DNA from: Mycogone perniciosa | Lineage: Eukaryota > Ascomycota > Sordariomycetes > Hypocreales > Hypocreaceae | Assembly: GCA_025331125.1 (NCBI GenBank) | Contig: JAOALB010000027.1 | Span: 186,001 to 250,000 of the forward strand | Reading direction: 5' to 3' | DNA: 64,000 bases | Part shown: positions 12,370 to 22,632 of the stretch, in pieces | Layout: each line of letters opens with the position of its first letter | Position numbering within the stretch: the stretch's first letter is position 1 | Notes under the pieces: generated by a model | The model's database searches: none | Seen by the model: only the letters and a program-made list of their open reading frames with translations | Told to the model about the DNA's origin: nothing | Translations under genes and position numbers: made by a program

Positions 12370-15300
12370 TTGATGTTTCGACCAAATGCCACCCATGGTC
12401 TCCGATCGCTTTCTTCTCATGGCTCTCGTCATCTGACCCTAATCAGGAGGTCATTGCCTCTGCGAAGTCGTCATCCTGGTACTGTGTTGATCCCACCCCC
12501 CATAGCGACCTTTGCCGTTCAGACCCGGGGCAAAAAGTCAAAGACAACCATCAAACTGTCTGATTTACCACAAGGGCGTATCCAGGCTGAGCCTCTACCT
12601 CTAGAGGAAGAACAAGATGGCCCAACATATCCTACCGTCGTGCTTCAGGCACGTCAGAATATGAAGAAGTTTGATACCTGTGTCCTATTGACCCGCGTTG
12701 GCAGCTTCTATGAGCTCTACTTTGAACATGCCGAGGAGTATGCGCCATTGCTCAATCTCAAACTGGCTTCTAAAAAGACAAGTGCTGGCCCGGTTCCTAT
12801 GGTGAAGCTACCTCTCTCTGCGTAATTTTGGCCACTCTGGTTTACAACACTAACCATGGTGCTACAGGCTGGCTTCCCCTTTTACCAGCTCGAGCGTTTC
12901 CTCAAGGTGCTGGTTCAGGATCTAAACCGCCATGTCGCCGTTGCTGAAGAGTTCCCTAATAGTGCTTCAGACAAGATCAAGTCTGGAGGCCTCATGCACG
13001 ATCGACGAGTCGCACGTATCATCACTCCAGGAACTCTTATCGATGAGAATTTCATGGATCCATATGCAAACAACTATGTTATTGCCATACACGTTTGCCA
13101 AGATCCTCAGATTCAAAAATCCAAACCCAACATTTCTGTTGAATCAGAGGCCCCCTTGTTGACCAGCGATAAATCTACCCCGGTCGGCCTTGCATGGCTT
13201 GATCTATCTACCGGCCATTTCTTCACACAATCCGCCACCCTGGCCTCTCTCTCATCCACATTGTCTCGAATATGTCCGCGAGAGATTGTTCTAGAACAAG
13301 AATTCGAACTCAAAAAGGACCACGATGTCTTCTCTATCTTAGCTGAGGATCGGCATCTCATCACATTTTCGCGTCAAGGTGACCCGGCTAATGTTGATGG
13401 CTGGACACCTCTGTTGGAATCAAAAGTTCCCAAGAGCACACGAAATGATTTTACCTGCGAAGAGATTATTGCTGGCGATTTGGTGCTCAACTATGTCAAG
13501 GACCGGCTACAGGGGATGAGCATGAAACTTCAACCCCCTCTCCGTTACGAGACTATGGAGACTATGACTATTGACAAAAACAGCTTAAGAGCGCTTGAGA
13601 TCAAGCAGACTATTCGCGACGGTTTTTTCCGGGGTAGTCTTCTTCATGCCATACGGCGGACCGTCACAAAGAGTGGCGCAAGACTTCTCAACGAGTGGCT
13701 TGGTGCCCCATCGACGTCGCTCGATGTCATCAAGGCCCGACAGGATCTCGTGTCTTGTTTCATTAATTCGAGCGACCTCCGTGATTCCATTATTTTACTA
13801 CTACGGCGAAGTTATGATTCTCAACGACTTGTTCAGAAGTTCGCCTTTGGGAGAGGCGATGCTGACGATCTCCTGGGGATAGCTAACACAATCCGTGCTG
13901 CAGAAGACATTCACGTTCTACTTAAACGCGCATCGTCTTTAGCAGATGGCCCTTCATCATCAAGCTCTCTCGCTATGCTAGCATCTCGGATGGATCTCAG
14001 CGAGCCACTCAAGCTTGCAAATCGGATCAAGGAATCAATTGATGAAGATGGTATTATTCATCAGCAAGAAGTCGAGGACTCCGAGGCCAATCAGATGATA
14101 TCCCTTGCCCAAGATATTATTGCCTCCGAAGGTTCTCAGGATGATGCCTCCGTATTGCCCAAGGAGAAGAAAAAAAGGCCCGTCTCCGTTAAGGAATATT
14201 ATGCAGATGATAACGAGACTTGGATCATGAAGCCGGCTGCTAGTAAAGTGCTCAAGAAGCTACATGGCGAACTCACATCACTCCTGGACGAGAAGTCTGC
14301 TCTCAATACTACACTCTGCAACCGCCTGGGGGCCCCAAGTCTGACCCTTCGTTGGACACCCGGTCTGGGCCATATTGCCCATGTCAAGGGCAAAGATGCC
14401 CGGAATCTGCCTGAGATTAGAACCTTGTCATCAAGTCGGACCACCCGTTCGTTTCATCTTCCGGAATGGACTGCCCTCGGCCAACGTCTTGACCAAGCTC
14501 GGTTTCAGATTCGCCGTGAGGAGCAACGCGTCTTTCAGTCCCTCCGTGAGCATGTTGTCCTCAACTTGGTCAAACTACGACGTATCGCAACCGTGCTTGA
14601 CGAGCTTGACATTGCATCCTCTTTTGCGAAACTTGCTATTGAGCAGAACCTCGTGCGGCCAAAGCTGAACAACTCGACCTGCCACATCATCATTGACGGT
14701 CGGCATCCCACGGTGGAAGGAGGTTTACTAGAACAGGGGCGGAGCTTTATTCGTAACGACTGTTTGATGGGATCTCCATCCAATGGCCTACTTTGGCTCA
14801 TCACTGGTCCGAACATGGCTGGGAAGAGTACATTCCTCCGCCAAAACGCTCTCATTACGATCCTGGCACAGATTGGATGCTACGTCCCAGCCTCCTATGC
14901 TGAGATTGGCATCGTTGATGCCATCTTTAGCCGTGTGGGTTCGGCAGACAGTTTATACCATGACCAAAGCACCTTTATGGTCGAGATGCTCGAGACGGCT
15001 CAGATTCTCAGACAAGCGACGCCGAGGTCCTTCGTTATTATGGACGAGATTGGACGAGGCACCACGCCGGAAGATGGGACAGCCATCTCATTTGCCTGTC
15101 TACACCATCTAGTAACGGTTAACCGGTGCCGCACCCTGTTTGCGACGCATTTCCACGACGTAGCCGACAGGGCAGCTGCGGAGGGCTTCTGTGACCCCAA
15201 GACCGGACCGGTCCAAACCTACTGCACTGACGTCCAAGAGGATGGCCAAGGCGGTTTTGTTTACATTCATAAATTACGACGAGGCATTAATCACCAAAGC

Positions 15301-15429
15301 CACGCACTAAAGGTCGCGCAGCTGGCTGGATTGCCTCAACATGCAATTGGTGTAGCGAGGAGGCTATTGGACACTACGACGACGAAGGAAATTGCGGACG
15401 CGACAAATGGGCGGCACGAAACTGGATGA
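12370..15429 (+). CDS. MSH1: Mitochondrial DNA mismatch repair protein, MutS family
   Basis: Predicted 997-residue MutS homologue of the fungal Msh1 type, which binds mismatches in mitochondrial DNA. Exons: 12370-12801 and 12868-15429. The 66-nt intron has a TAA in frame, so an unspliced read would truncate the protein at residue about 151. Splicing gives PVPM-AGFPFYQLERF, continuous with MutS domain I. The N-terminus is Arg/Ser/His-rich with few acids, as for a mitochondrial presequence. The mismatch-probing motif is GSFYELY (about residue 113). The ATPase shows Walker A TGPNMAGKST at about 14806, the Walker B/signature segment VIMDEIGRGTTPEDGTA at about 15033, and the downstream ATHFHD histidine. 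There are two consecutive ATGs (12370, 12373), so the exact start is uncertain by one codon. Confidence 0.95.
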
Positions 15430-15906
15430 AACCACAAATAGCTTGTGTACGATATGATTCGATGTAAGAAATCACCTGGACTTTTGTATGTTAGCCAGAT
15501 ACCCTTGCATTGGAAGAGCAAACATGAAGGATTGAAATGTCATATTGTCATACAGTGTTGTTGTTAAAAAAGTGTGTCATCAAGAGAGTTCAGGGTTAAA
15601 AAGCTCATGATTAAGTTTATAATCATCCAATGTGAAAGTGTGAAGAAAAGACTCGTAAGCAAAAATAAACTAACCTTTTGTTGGAGAGGAATAATTCAAC
15701 CGCCATTGTCACGTCGCGAGCTGAATGAGTCAGGACATAGTGAGTTAGTTGACTTGCAACTTTCATTGATTTTTCGTGTCTCATGTGGTCATCGAATTGG
15801 TCCTATTTGACCAACCAACGACCTATGTATCCGCATGTTTAGATCCATATACCGTGAAACAAGCCGAACAAGCCCTGAAAGCCGACCCAGTACCGTTTTT
15901 AAATGT
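15430..15906. other. Convergent 3' intergenic region, MSH1/RPP0
   Basis: AT-rich 477-bp spacer between the MSH1 stop and the RPP0 stop. It presumably carries both 3' UTRs and polyadenylation signals (AAAATAAA-like tract near 15660). No gene seen. Confidence 0.6.
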
Positions 15907-16973
15907 TTAGTCGCTGTAAAATATGTTAGTCTTGAAGCCAAGTTGGAAATGGGGGAAGCCACGTACAAGAGACCGCCGAAGCCGCCATCCTCCTCTTCCT
16001 CAGACTCGTCCTTCTTCTCCTCCTCAGCAGGCTTGGAGTCGGCAGCAGCGGAAGTAGCGGCAGCAACAGGGGCGGCGGCAGCATAAGCATCGGGGTTGGC
16101 GATGCGGTCCTTGAGCTGCTCGATCTCGGGCCAGCTGAACTCGGTCTCGATGGCAACGGCCAGGACATTCTTGTAGGAGTTAACAAGGGAGTGCAGGACC
16201 GAGGGCAGGGTGGGGAAGCTGATGGCCAGAGAGATGGTGGCGACGGTGGCGATGGCCTGGGTCAGGGTGGTAAGGAGCTGCTCCTCGCTGATGTCGAGGA
16301 TCGAGGGAGGGAAAGCCTGGCCCTGGTCGTACACCTGGGAAATGCCCATACCATAGGTGAAGGGCGAGATGTTCAACAAGTTGAGCAGCGAGGCCTCGGA
16401 GGGGCCGACCTTGTTTCCAGCATCGATGAGCTTAAGATCGGTGGTAATTTCAATGGTACCACGAGCGATCTTGGTAGGGACACCGAGAGCCTGGAAGAAA
16501 GAGGTCTTGCCGGGCTCCATACCGGTGTTGCCAGCAGGAACCCACACGTCGACGGGAGCAACGGCACCAGCACGAGCAGGGGCGGCAACACGGTTGGACA
16601 GGAGCTGGTCACGGACGGTCTTCAGGTCGCCATTGGTGAAGACGAAACCGACGTTGCCCTTGACGAAAGGCAGAAGACGCTCATATTCTGGGGTGTCCAG
16701 AAGGAAGGTCCTCAGGGCACGACGAACCTAGGAGAAAAATCTGTCAGCATTATCTTCGCGCCGCAGAAAATTGCGAAATCAACGCGCGCATCTTCATACC
16801 ATGGTGTTCTTGCCCATCAAGACAACTCCCTGGCCACGCAGGGAGTGTCGGATCTCGTGCATCTGCTGCGAGGAGACATTGTCAATCTCGACGATGAAGA
16901 TGGACTTGTACTCCTCGAGCAAGCTCTTGAGCTTGTCGAAGTAGCCGGCCTTGTTTGCTGATCTGCCCCCCAT
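15907..16973 (-). CDS. RPP0: 60S acidic ribosomal stalk protein P0
   Basis: Predicted 313-residue P0 protein, the base of the ribosomal stalk that recruits translation factors to the 60S subunit. Exons on the minus strand: 16973-16800, 16727-15967, 15913-15907. Intron 1 (72 nt) joins MGKNTM to VRRALR. Intron 2 (53 nt) lies eight bases before the end of the coding sequence and leaves a last coding exon of only seven bases. Splicing it turns a wrong tail into the family tail EEEEDGGFGGLFD. The Ala-rich hinge (PVAAATSAAA) precedes the acidic tail. The N-terminus MGGRSANKAGYFDK is typical. A 256-codon frame on the opposite strand is a composition shadow. The gene shares a 456-bp divergent promoter with TRM82. 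Confidence 0.96.
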
Positions 16974-17429
16974 ATCTTCTTTTTTATGAAGGCAGGATGT
17001 TTAAGGGCAAATGGGTATATGATTTGCGGATTTGATGGACTTGAAGTCTTGTCGCGGGAAGTTGGAAGGCAAAGCAGAAAATTCCGATTTTGCAGCGAAG
17101 TAACAAAATGTGTGTCGGGTGGCTGGCTAGGGCATGGCTCCACTAACCGCATTTAGGTAAGCGGTGAGAGACGGCCTTTGCAACCAGCTTTGGAGGCCGC
17201 GGCGAGAGGTACGTACCTCCGTTGGATTTCCAATTGGACGCTTGGAGGCAGTACAGACACGATGTACCTTTTTTTTTTCTTCGCCTGAGGAATTCTCATG
17301 TAAAAGATTCCATACAAGATCCACTCCAACTCTAAGCTCATGCATACATATTTTTATCCAATTGGATATCATTTACCTCTTCAATTGTAAGAGGAAATAT
17401 TGGACAAGCTGCTAATTTTCATAAAGAAA
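16974..17429. promoter_or_regulatory. Divergent promoter RPP0/TRM82 with two identical CCAAT palindromes
   Basis: The 456-bp head-to-head spacer holds two identical 10-bp palindromes, TCCAATTGGA, at 17229-17238 and 17357-17366. Each is a CCAAT box readable on both strands. There is also a T9 tract at about 17270. CCAAT boxes are bound by the Hap complex in fungi; function here is inference. Confidence 0.5.
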
Positions 17430-19187
17430 ATGAAAATCCCTTATAATCAGGTCCATATCCGAGGGCAAATCCTCTTTGCAGCTCGCGGTGGGAGCATTCA
17501 TGCCTTTAGCCTGACCGATGGCAGTCATATCTCAACATGGAAACATCCTGATGTCGACAAAGTCGCCAATGCCGTAAAAGCTATAGCTGAGGCAGATTCT
17601 GAACAAAAACGACCTACGGAAACAGAAACCCCTCAGGAAGTTCAAGTAGATGAGCCGCCAGCCAAACGACAGAAGTTGGTGAACAGCGGCGATGAGACTG
17701 GTTCAACAAAGCCCGAGTCTGAAGCGGCTACCCCAGGATCGCACGACGGGAAAGGCAGGCAAAATCACGTTGACGGAAGAGGCAAGAAATTGAAGAACAA
17801 GGGTGGAAAAGAAAACTCGAATGATCATCGTTACGCTCGTGTGCCTCACCGTCCTGTCATAACACATATGACGAGCACTGCAGATGGCAGCTACTTGTTG
17901 GCTATAACTGGACACGATAAAGTCATTTGGGTGTTTGAACATGACGGCAATGGCCAGCTTAAGCAACTGAGTCAAAGGTACATCCATCCAAGCCAGCTCT
18001 CTCATCCGTAATACTAAAGGTCTTAGAACAATGCCCAAGCGGCCAAGCTCAGTCGCCATTGCGCCTGATTCCCAGATCATCTGTGCCGACAAGTTCGGAG
18101 ACGTCTACGCACTACCCTTGCTCATCACGGATGCTGATTCCAAGCCATCAACTCCTCTATCATCCCTACCACTCCCCTCGAAGAAGGCGTTCAAACCTAC
18201 TGCGAACACTTCAACTGTTCACTCTAAAGGCAACCGACAAGCTCTTCTCAACCAGATTAAGCAAGCTGAGCTCGACAGCCAATCAAAGAATAAGCAGGGC
18301 CAAAGGTCCGATGGGCCCGACTTTGAGCTGCATCTTCTGCTTGGACATGTCTCCATGCTGACCTCTTTGACCCTTGGAGAAATCCAGGGACGGAGATATA
18401 TTCTTACCGCTGATCGGGATGAACATATCAGGATTTCGCGATATATGCCCTATGCGCATATTATCGAAACCTTCTGCTTCGGACACAAGGAGTTCATCAA
18501 CGACCTCATCATCCCGCCATCAAAGGGAGATGTGCTCATCTCCGGAGGCGGCGACGAGCACCTGTTTGTTTGGGATTGGGTAGCCGGCAAACTCCTATCA
18601 AAGACAAACATCTTGTCACTCGCCCAAGAAATTGCCACAGGCACCACCAAGGTCGCCGTCTCGGGGCTCCACACTTTAGTCTACCCATCAGAGACTGGTA
18701 ACCTCACCTACGTGTTGGCCATTTGCGAAGAGTTAGTATCTACTCCCGTGATGTAGGTACACAACAGAAACTAACAAATTGCTACAGCATCAATGCTATT
18801 TTCTCCTGGCATCTCACCGACAACAACCAACTGCATCACCCAGGAGTCATCCAACTGCCCGGAAAGCCTTTACACGTTGCCGTCTCCTCGGTCGAGAACA
18901 AGGCCCCAAGCATCATCGTAGCCATCGATCCCGACGTGGAAACCCAAGCGAAAAGCTTACATGTATTCTCTCTCACCATGACCGACAGCCGACTAGCTGT
19001 GGATGTTGAGTGCTCCGTCAAGGACGAAGCGCTAGAGGCAGAGGAGACAGATATCTCCGAGGAGGAAGTCCGCTCGCTCTTGTACACCGTTGAGAGTTTG
19101 CGAAAGTTGTCAACGGGTGAACAGGGGACTGAGGCTGGGGATGCTGAAACTGACGTTACCACAGAAGCTGGCGATGTCCAGGAGTGA
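17430..19187 (+). CDS. TRM82: tRNA (guanine-N7) methyltransferase non-catalytic WD40 subunit
   Basis: Predicted 550-residue partner of Trm8; together they make m7G46 in the variable loop of tRNAs. Exons: 17430-17977, 18027-18731, 18788-19187. The ATG at 17430 gives MKIPYNQVHIRGQILFAARGG, which matches the family start; the upstream in-frame codons have no ATG. Intron 1 (49 nt) joins LSQR to TMPKRP; intron 2 (56 nt, donor GTTAGT) joins AICED to INAIFSW. WD-repeat pieces are visible (VTHMTSTADGSYLLAITGHDKVIWVF as blade-like text, then SGGGDEHLFVWDW). A charged, low-complexity linker follows blade 1, as in other fungal Trm82. It is divergent from RPP0, which fits shared growth-linked control. 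Confidence 0.92.
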
Positions 19188-19713
19188 TCGTCCCAGATAT
19201 CCCCAAGGACGGTGATGTATTATTACTCCGAGTCACATATATCCGGTAGATACTAGGTAGTTCACCTATTCACCATGGAGGCAAAGCATCTGCATTTAAT
19301 CATCGTATTCATAGTCTAGGTCTGCAACAACTCAAAAGCTCGTCAAATCGTCTATGCCCTTCTAAACGCCTTCCAGCCAAATCACAAGTTCGGAAAGCAC
19401 TCCATTCCATAATGACGGACGGCAAAGCGAACTTGTTTACAACTCCACAACTACTTTCGCCCTCACCCATAAATGCACGGAAGGGAGGAGGGTCATCCAA
19501 CCCTCTCCCCTCCAGTTGGTATCAATGCGACCGCAAGAACTAGACGCTGTGGCAGTGAAGGGCCAAATGCCACTTCTCAGATTAAGTCACACAGCCTTCT
19601 TCCGCATATTTGACACGTTAGTCGCCTCCGGGAGAGGCGTTGTCGAAGTGATCAGGCGCACTGGCGCCGATGTATATCCTCCGCTTGCTTCCCTACGGAC
19701 AAAATTGTGTCAT
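19188..19713. other. Convergent 3' intergenic region, TRM82/YDJ1
   Basis: A 526-bp tail-to-tail spacer with no supported gene. A plus-strand frame at 19516-20001 mostly mirrors the last YDJ1 exon and is rejected. Confidence 0.6.
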
Positions 19714-21152
19714 TTACTGCGAGGCACACTGCACCCGCTCAGCGCCAGGGTGGCCATCCTCATCGTCGTCATCTCCCATGGCATTGGGATCACCGAAGAC
19801 CCTCGACTGAGCCTTGGTATCCAAATCTTCCAAGTCAGCCGGCTCGGACATGGCTTCTCCAGGAGGAGAGGTCTGAAGTGTAGGGGCGGGGAGCAGCTTT
19901 CGAAGCGCTTCAAAGGCGGAAGCGTCATCAGTCCAGTTCTTTTCAGGGAACTTGACATCGAAGCGAATGTAGAGGTTGCCGTAGTCGTGATGTCTGTATG
20001 AAGGCATACCCTGACCGCGGACCATCTTGACAGATTCTAGAAACTGTTAATGCATATCTACTCATGACAAGAACTACAATGGGGCTTACCTGGGGCAATG
20101 GCCTCGCCGGGGAGGATCTCGATGCTGAGCCATCGATCATCCAAGTGCTCTACGTAGATGGTACCACCCGCCAGGGCAGTAACCAGGTCAATATCGCACC
20201 GGTAGAGCAAGTCATCCTCCTTTCGTGTGAAGCGGGTGTGGGGCTTCTGCTCGATTTCGAAGACGACGTCACCGGCCTGCACACCTGGTGCCTGGTCACC
20301 CTCACCGCGGAACTCCACCTTGGTACCGCTCTGGACACCCCTGTCGACATGGACGTGGAGGACCTTCCGGTCGACGGTGGTCTTCTTTCCATTGCACTGC
20401 TTGCAGCGGTCCTTGTCCTTGATGATCTCTCCCTCGCCGTTACAGTCCGGGCAAACGGTCTGGAATCGCTGGATCATGGGACCCATCTGGCGCATCATGG
20501 TCTTCATACCCTGGCCATTGCAACCGGTGCACTTCCTAACGGCGCCCTCCTTTCCGCCAAGACCCTCACACTTGGGGCAGATGATGGAGCGCTGCAGAGC
20601 CAACTTGGAGATCTTGCCGCGGTAGATGTCTTCCAGTGACACTTTGTGGGTGTGGTGAATAGTTCGGGCCTTGGGAGGACCACGGCTTTGCATGCCGCCA
20701 AACATGCCGCCCATGCCTCCGAAGCCGCCACCACCGAAGAACTGAGCAAACAGATCCTCAGCAGCCATGCCGCCGGCTCCGGCACCGCCCTCAAGACCGG
20801 CCTCTCCATACTGGTCGTAGACTTGACGCTTTTGGGGGTCGGACAGAATCTCGTAGGCGTGGGAAATCTCCTTGAACTTCTCTTCGGCCGCGGGGTTGTG
20901 GGCGTTCTTGTCTATAGATACGAGTCAGAGGCAATGTGACTGAGCGGCGCAAGCCCATTAAAACATACCAGGATGGTGTTTCAAAGCACCGATCTTGTAA
21001 GCCTTTTTCAACTCTTGCTCCGTGGCTGTGGGAGCGACCTGTCGCAAACAATGATTGTTAGTCTTGATGCACCAAGTGATGGCGCCGCATGCGCAGGAAA
21101 GATCGAGGCCACCTACACCTAGGGTGTCATAGAGCTTTGTCTCCTTCACCAT
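19714..21152 (-). CDS. YDJ1: Type I DnaJ/Hsp40 co-chaperone, farnesylated
   Basis: Predicted 416-residue class I J-protein that delivers clients to cytosolic Hsp70 and stimulates its ATPase. Exons on the minus strand: 21152-21117, 21038-20969, 20911-20090, 20036-19714. The J domain is split by two introns and contains the HPD motif (KHHPDKN) across the second junction. A Gly/Phe-rich stretch follows (FGGGGFGGMGG). The zinc region has four CxxC modules: CPKCEGLG, CTGCNGQG, CPDCNGEG and CKQCNGKK. The C-terminus is CASQ, a CaaX box identical to that of yeast Ydj1, so farnesylation and loose ER/membrane association are expected. Intron 1 (78 nt) is in frame and stop-free, so a naive frame reads through it. 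Confidence 0.97.
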
Positions 21153-22632
21153 GATGGCGGATAACCCAATAAATCAAGTTTCAGTTCGGGGAGGAGTGCG
21201 ACAAGTCGAGAAACCGACAGCGGGAGCGGAGGATGCGGTTGGTTGTAAGCGGCTCTGTAGAGATAGTGATTAGTCAGTTTGATGTATGACCGACACAGCC
21301 GCGGAAACTTCTAGCAGTCGAGAGCAACCAAAGACAAATGTCCGACTCAGGCAACTAAGCACTGGTCCTTGTCTGCTCTTGGGGAGAAAGAATATTTGCA
21401 AATGAGGGGGAAATCAAAGAAGGACTTGCCCCCTCCTCCAGCGACAAACGCCTGTGATTGTTTTATCGTACCTGAGCAACCAAGCGGAAAAAACTAGCGT
21501 CCCGGAACACTGATGACGGTGGGGCTGAGAGAAATTTGTTGCGGGCAGAAATCCTTGTCGATACGGGATGATCGGAGGGGTTTGTTTTGGAATTTTCTGC
21601 GAAGGGGCAGAAGAGAAGAGGGAGAAACGACTGTTTGGCAGCGAAGACGAGCCAAATCTCGGGGGATGCGGAGGAGAATATTCGGTCAAGGGAAAAGGCG
21701 CTTTGGTCTTCAGTGAGGGCAGGCAGGTGTTGGAGCGCCGCCTTGGAGGATTAAAAAAGGGAGGCCGCAGGGATCACCCCCAAGGCTGCGTGCGCCTCAT
21801 GGAAGTGTATCGAAGAAGGTCGATGTTGTGGCGGTGCCCGATAAAGAGCAGCCTCCAACCTTGCGCCGTTCAGCGGCTGTACCAGCCCTGTTGATGACCG
21901 CCAGCTGGACTGAGACCTGCCGATAGTATTTTCCTGGACACTAGGAATTGAAGCATTTAAATTTTACTCCGTAGTTCTGTCAAATATCATGACCTGCTGC
22001 GTCTTCGAAGTATCTACGAAGTACTTCGTACCTACGGAGTACTGCGAAATCAGAAGTTCGCCCACCGAACATTTTTGGTAGTGCTTCGTATTATTACTAT
22101 TACGAAGTATTACGGAGTACTCGTACTTGACTACCAAAATAGGCGGTTCCTTGTGAAACCGGAGCCCACCTCTGTTATCAAGACGTCACTCAAACCCGTC
22201 GACGGAGTACTCCGTACTATGATGCCTTCAGTCAGCAACAATGCCAATCAGGTTGGCATCTACCTGGGTAGTGCTAAGCTCGTCAAGAAATGCAGAGGCA
22301 TGAAGCTTGAGTGCATGTGAGGCATAACCCAAAAGAGCACAAACACCCATGTAGTCTTAGCGTAATCATGTACAAAGGTTCGGATGCTATTATTACAAAA
22401 CTCATATCTAGGCCCTTCAAAGAAGGTTCTATCATAAACAAAGCGGCAACAGGTGTGGTATCAATATGAATGCCCGAGCCAAACAATGCCCCTGTCAAAA
22501 CTACAACAAACAACCATAAGGCGTCCGGAACGTCACGTCATTAGTACTCCAAGCATTGCCGTCCGTTCACCATGCCCGTTCTAATTCTATCCTTTCGTAT
22601 GCAAACCCGCCTCGGGGAAAAGCCGCTCCAAC
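21153..22632. other. YDJ1 upstream region and gene-free spacer
   Basis: About 1.5 kb with no supported gene. The YDJ1-proximal half is GA-rich promoter-like sequence with one imperfect heat-shock-element-like match at 21590-21603 (GAA, TTC, GAA, last spacing one base too long). The distal half carries a cluster of TACGRAGTA palindromes (21965-22218). Confidence 0.5.
21965..22216. repeat. Cluster of TACGGAGTA / TACGAAGTA palindromes
   Basis: Copies seen: TACTCCGTA at 21965-21973; the 16-bp palindrome TACGAAGTACTTCGTA at 22015-22030; TACGGAGTAC at 22033-22042 and 22111-22120; and ACGGAGTACTCCGT (a perfect palindrome) at 22202-22215. Confidence 0.85.

Noticed and set aside
16191..16961. 256-codon plus-strand frame over RPP0
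   Set aside because: It is antisense to a certain gene, Gly/Glu/Asp-rich, with no family resemblance: a codon-bias shadow. The same applies to 20064-20639 over YDJ1.
21590..21603. Heat-shock element upstream of YDJ1
   Set aside because: GAA-TTC spacing is right, but the third unit is shifted by one base and the site is about 440 bp from the start codon; too weak to call.
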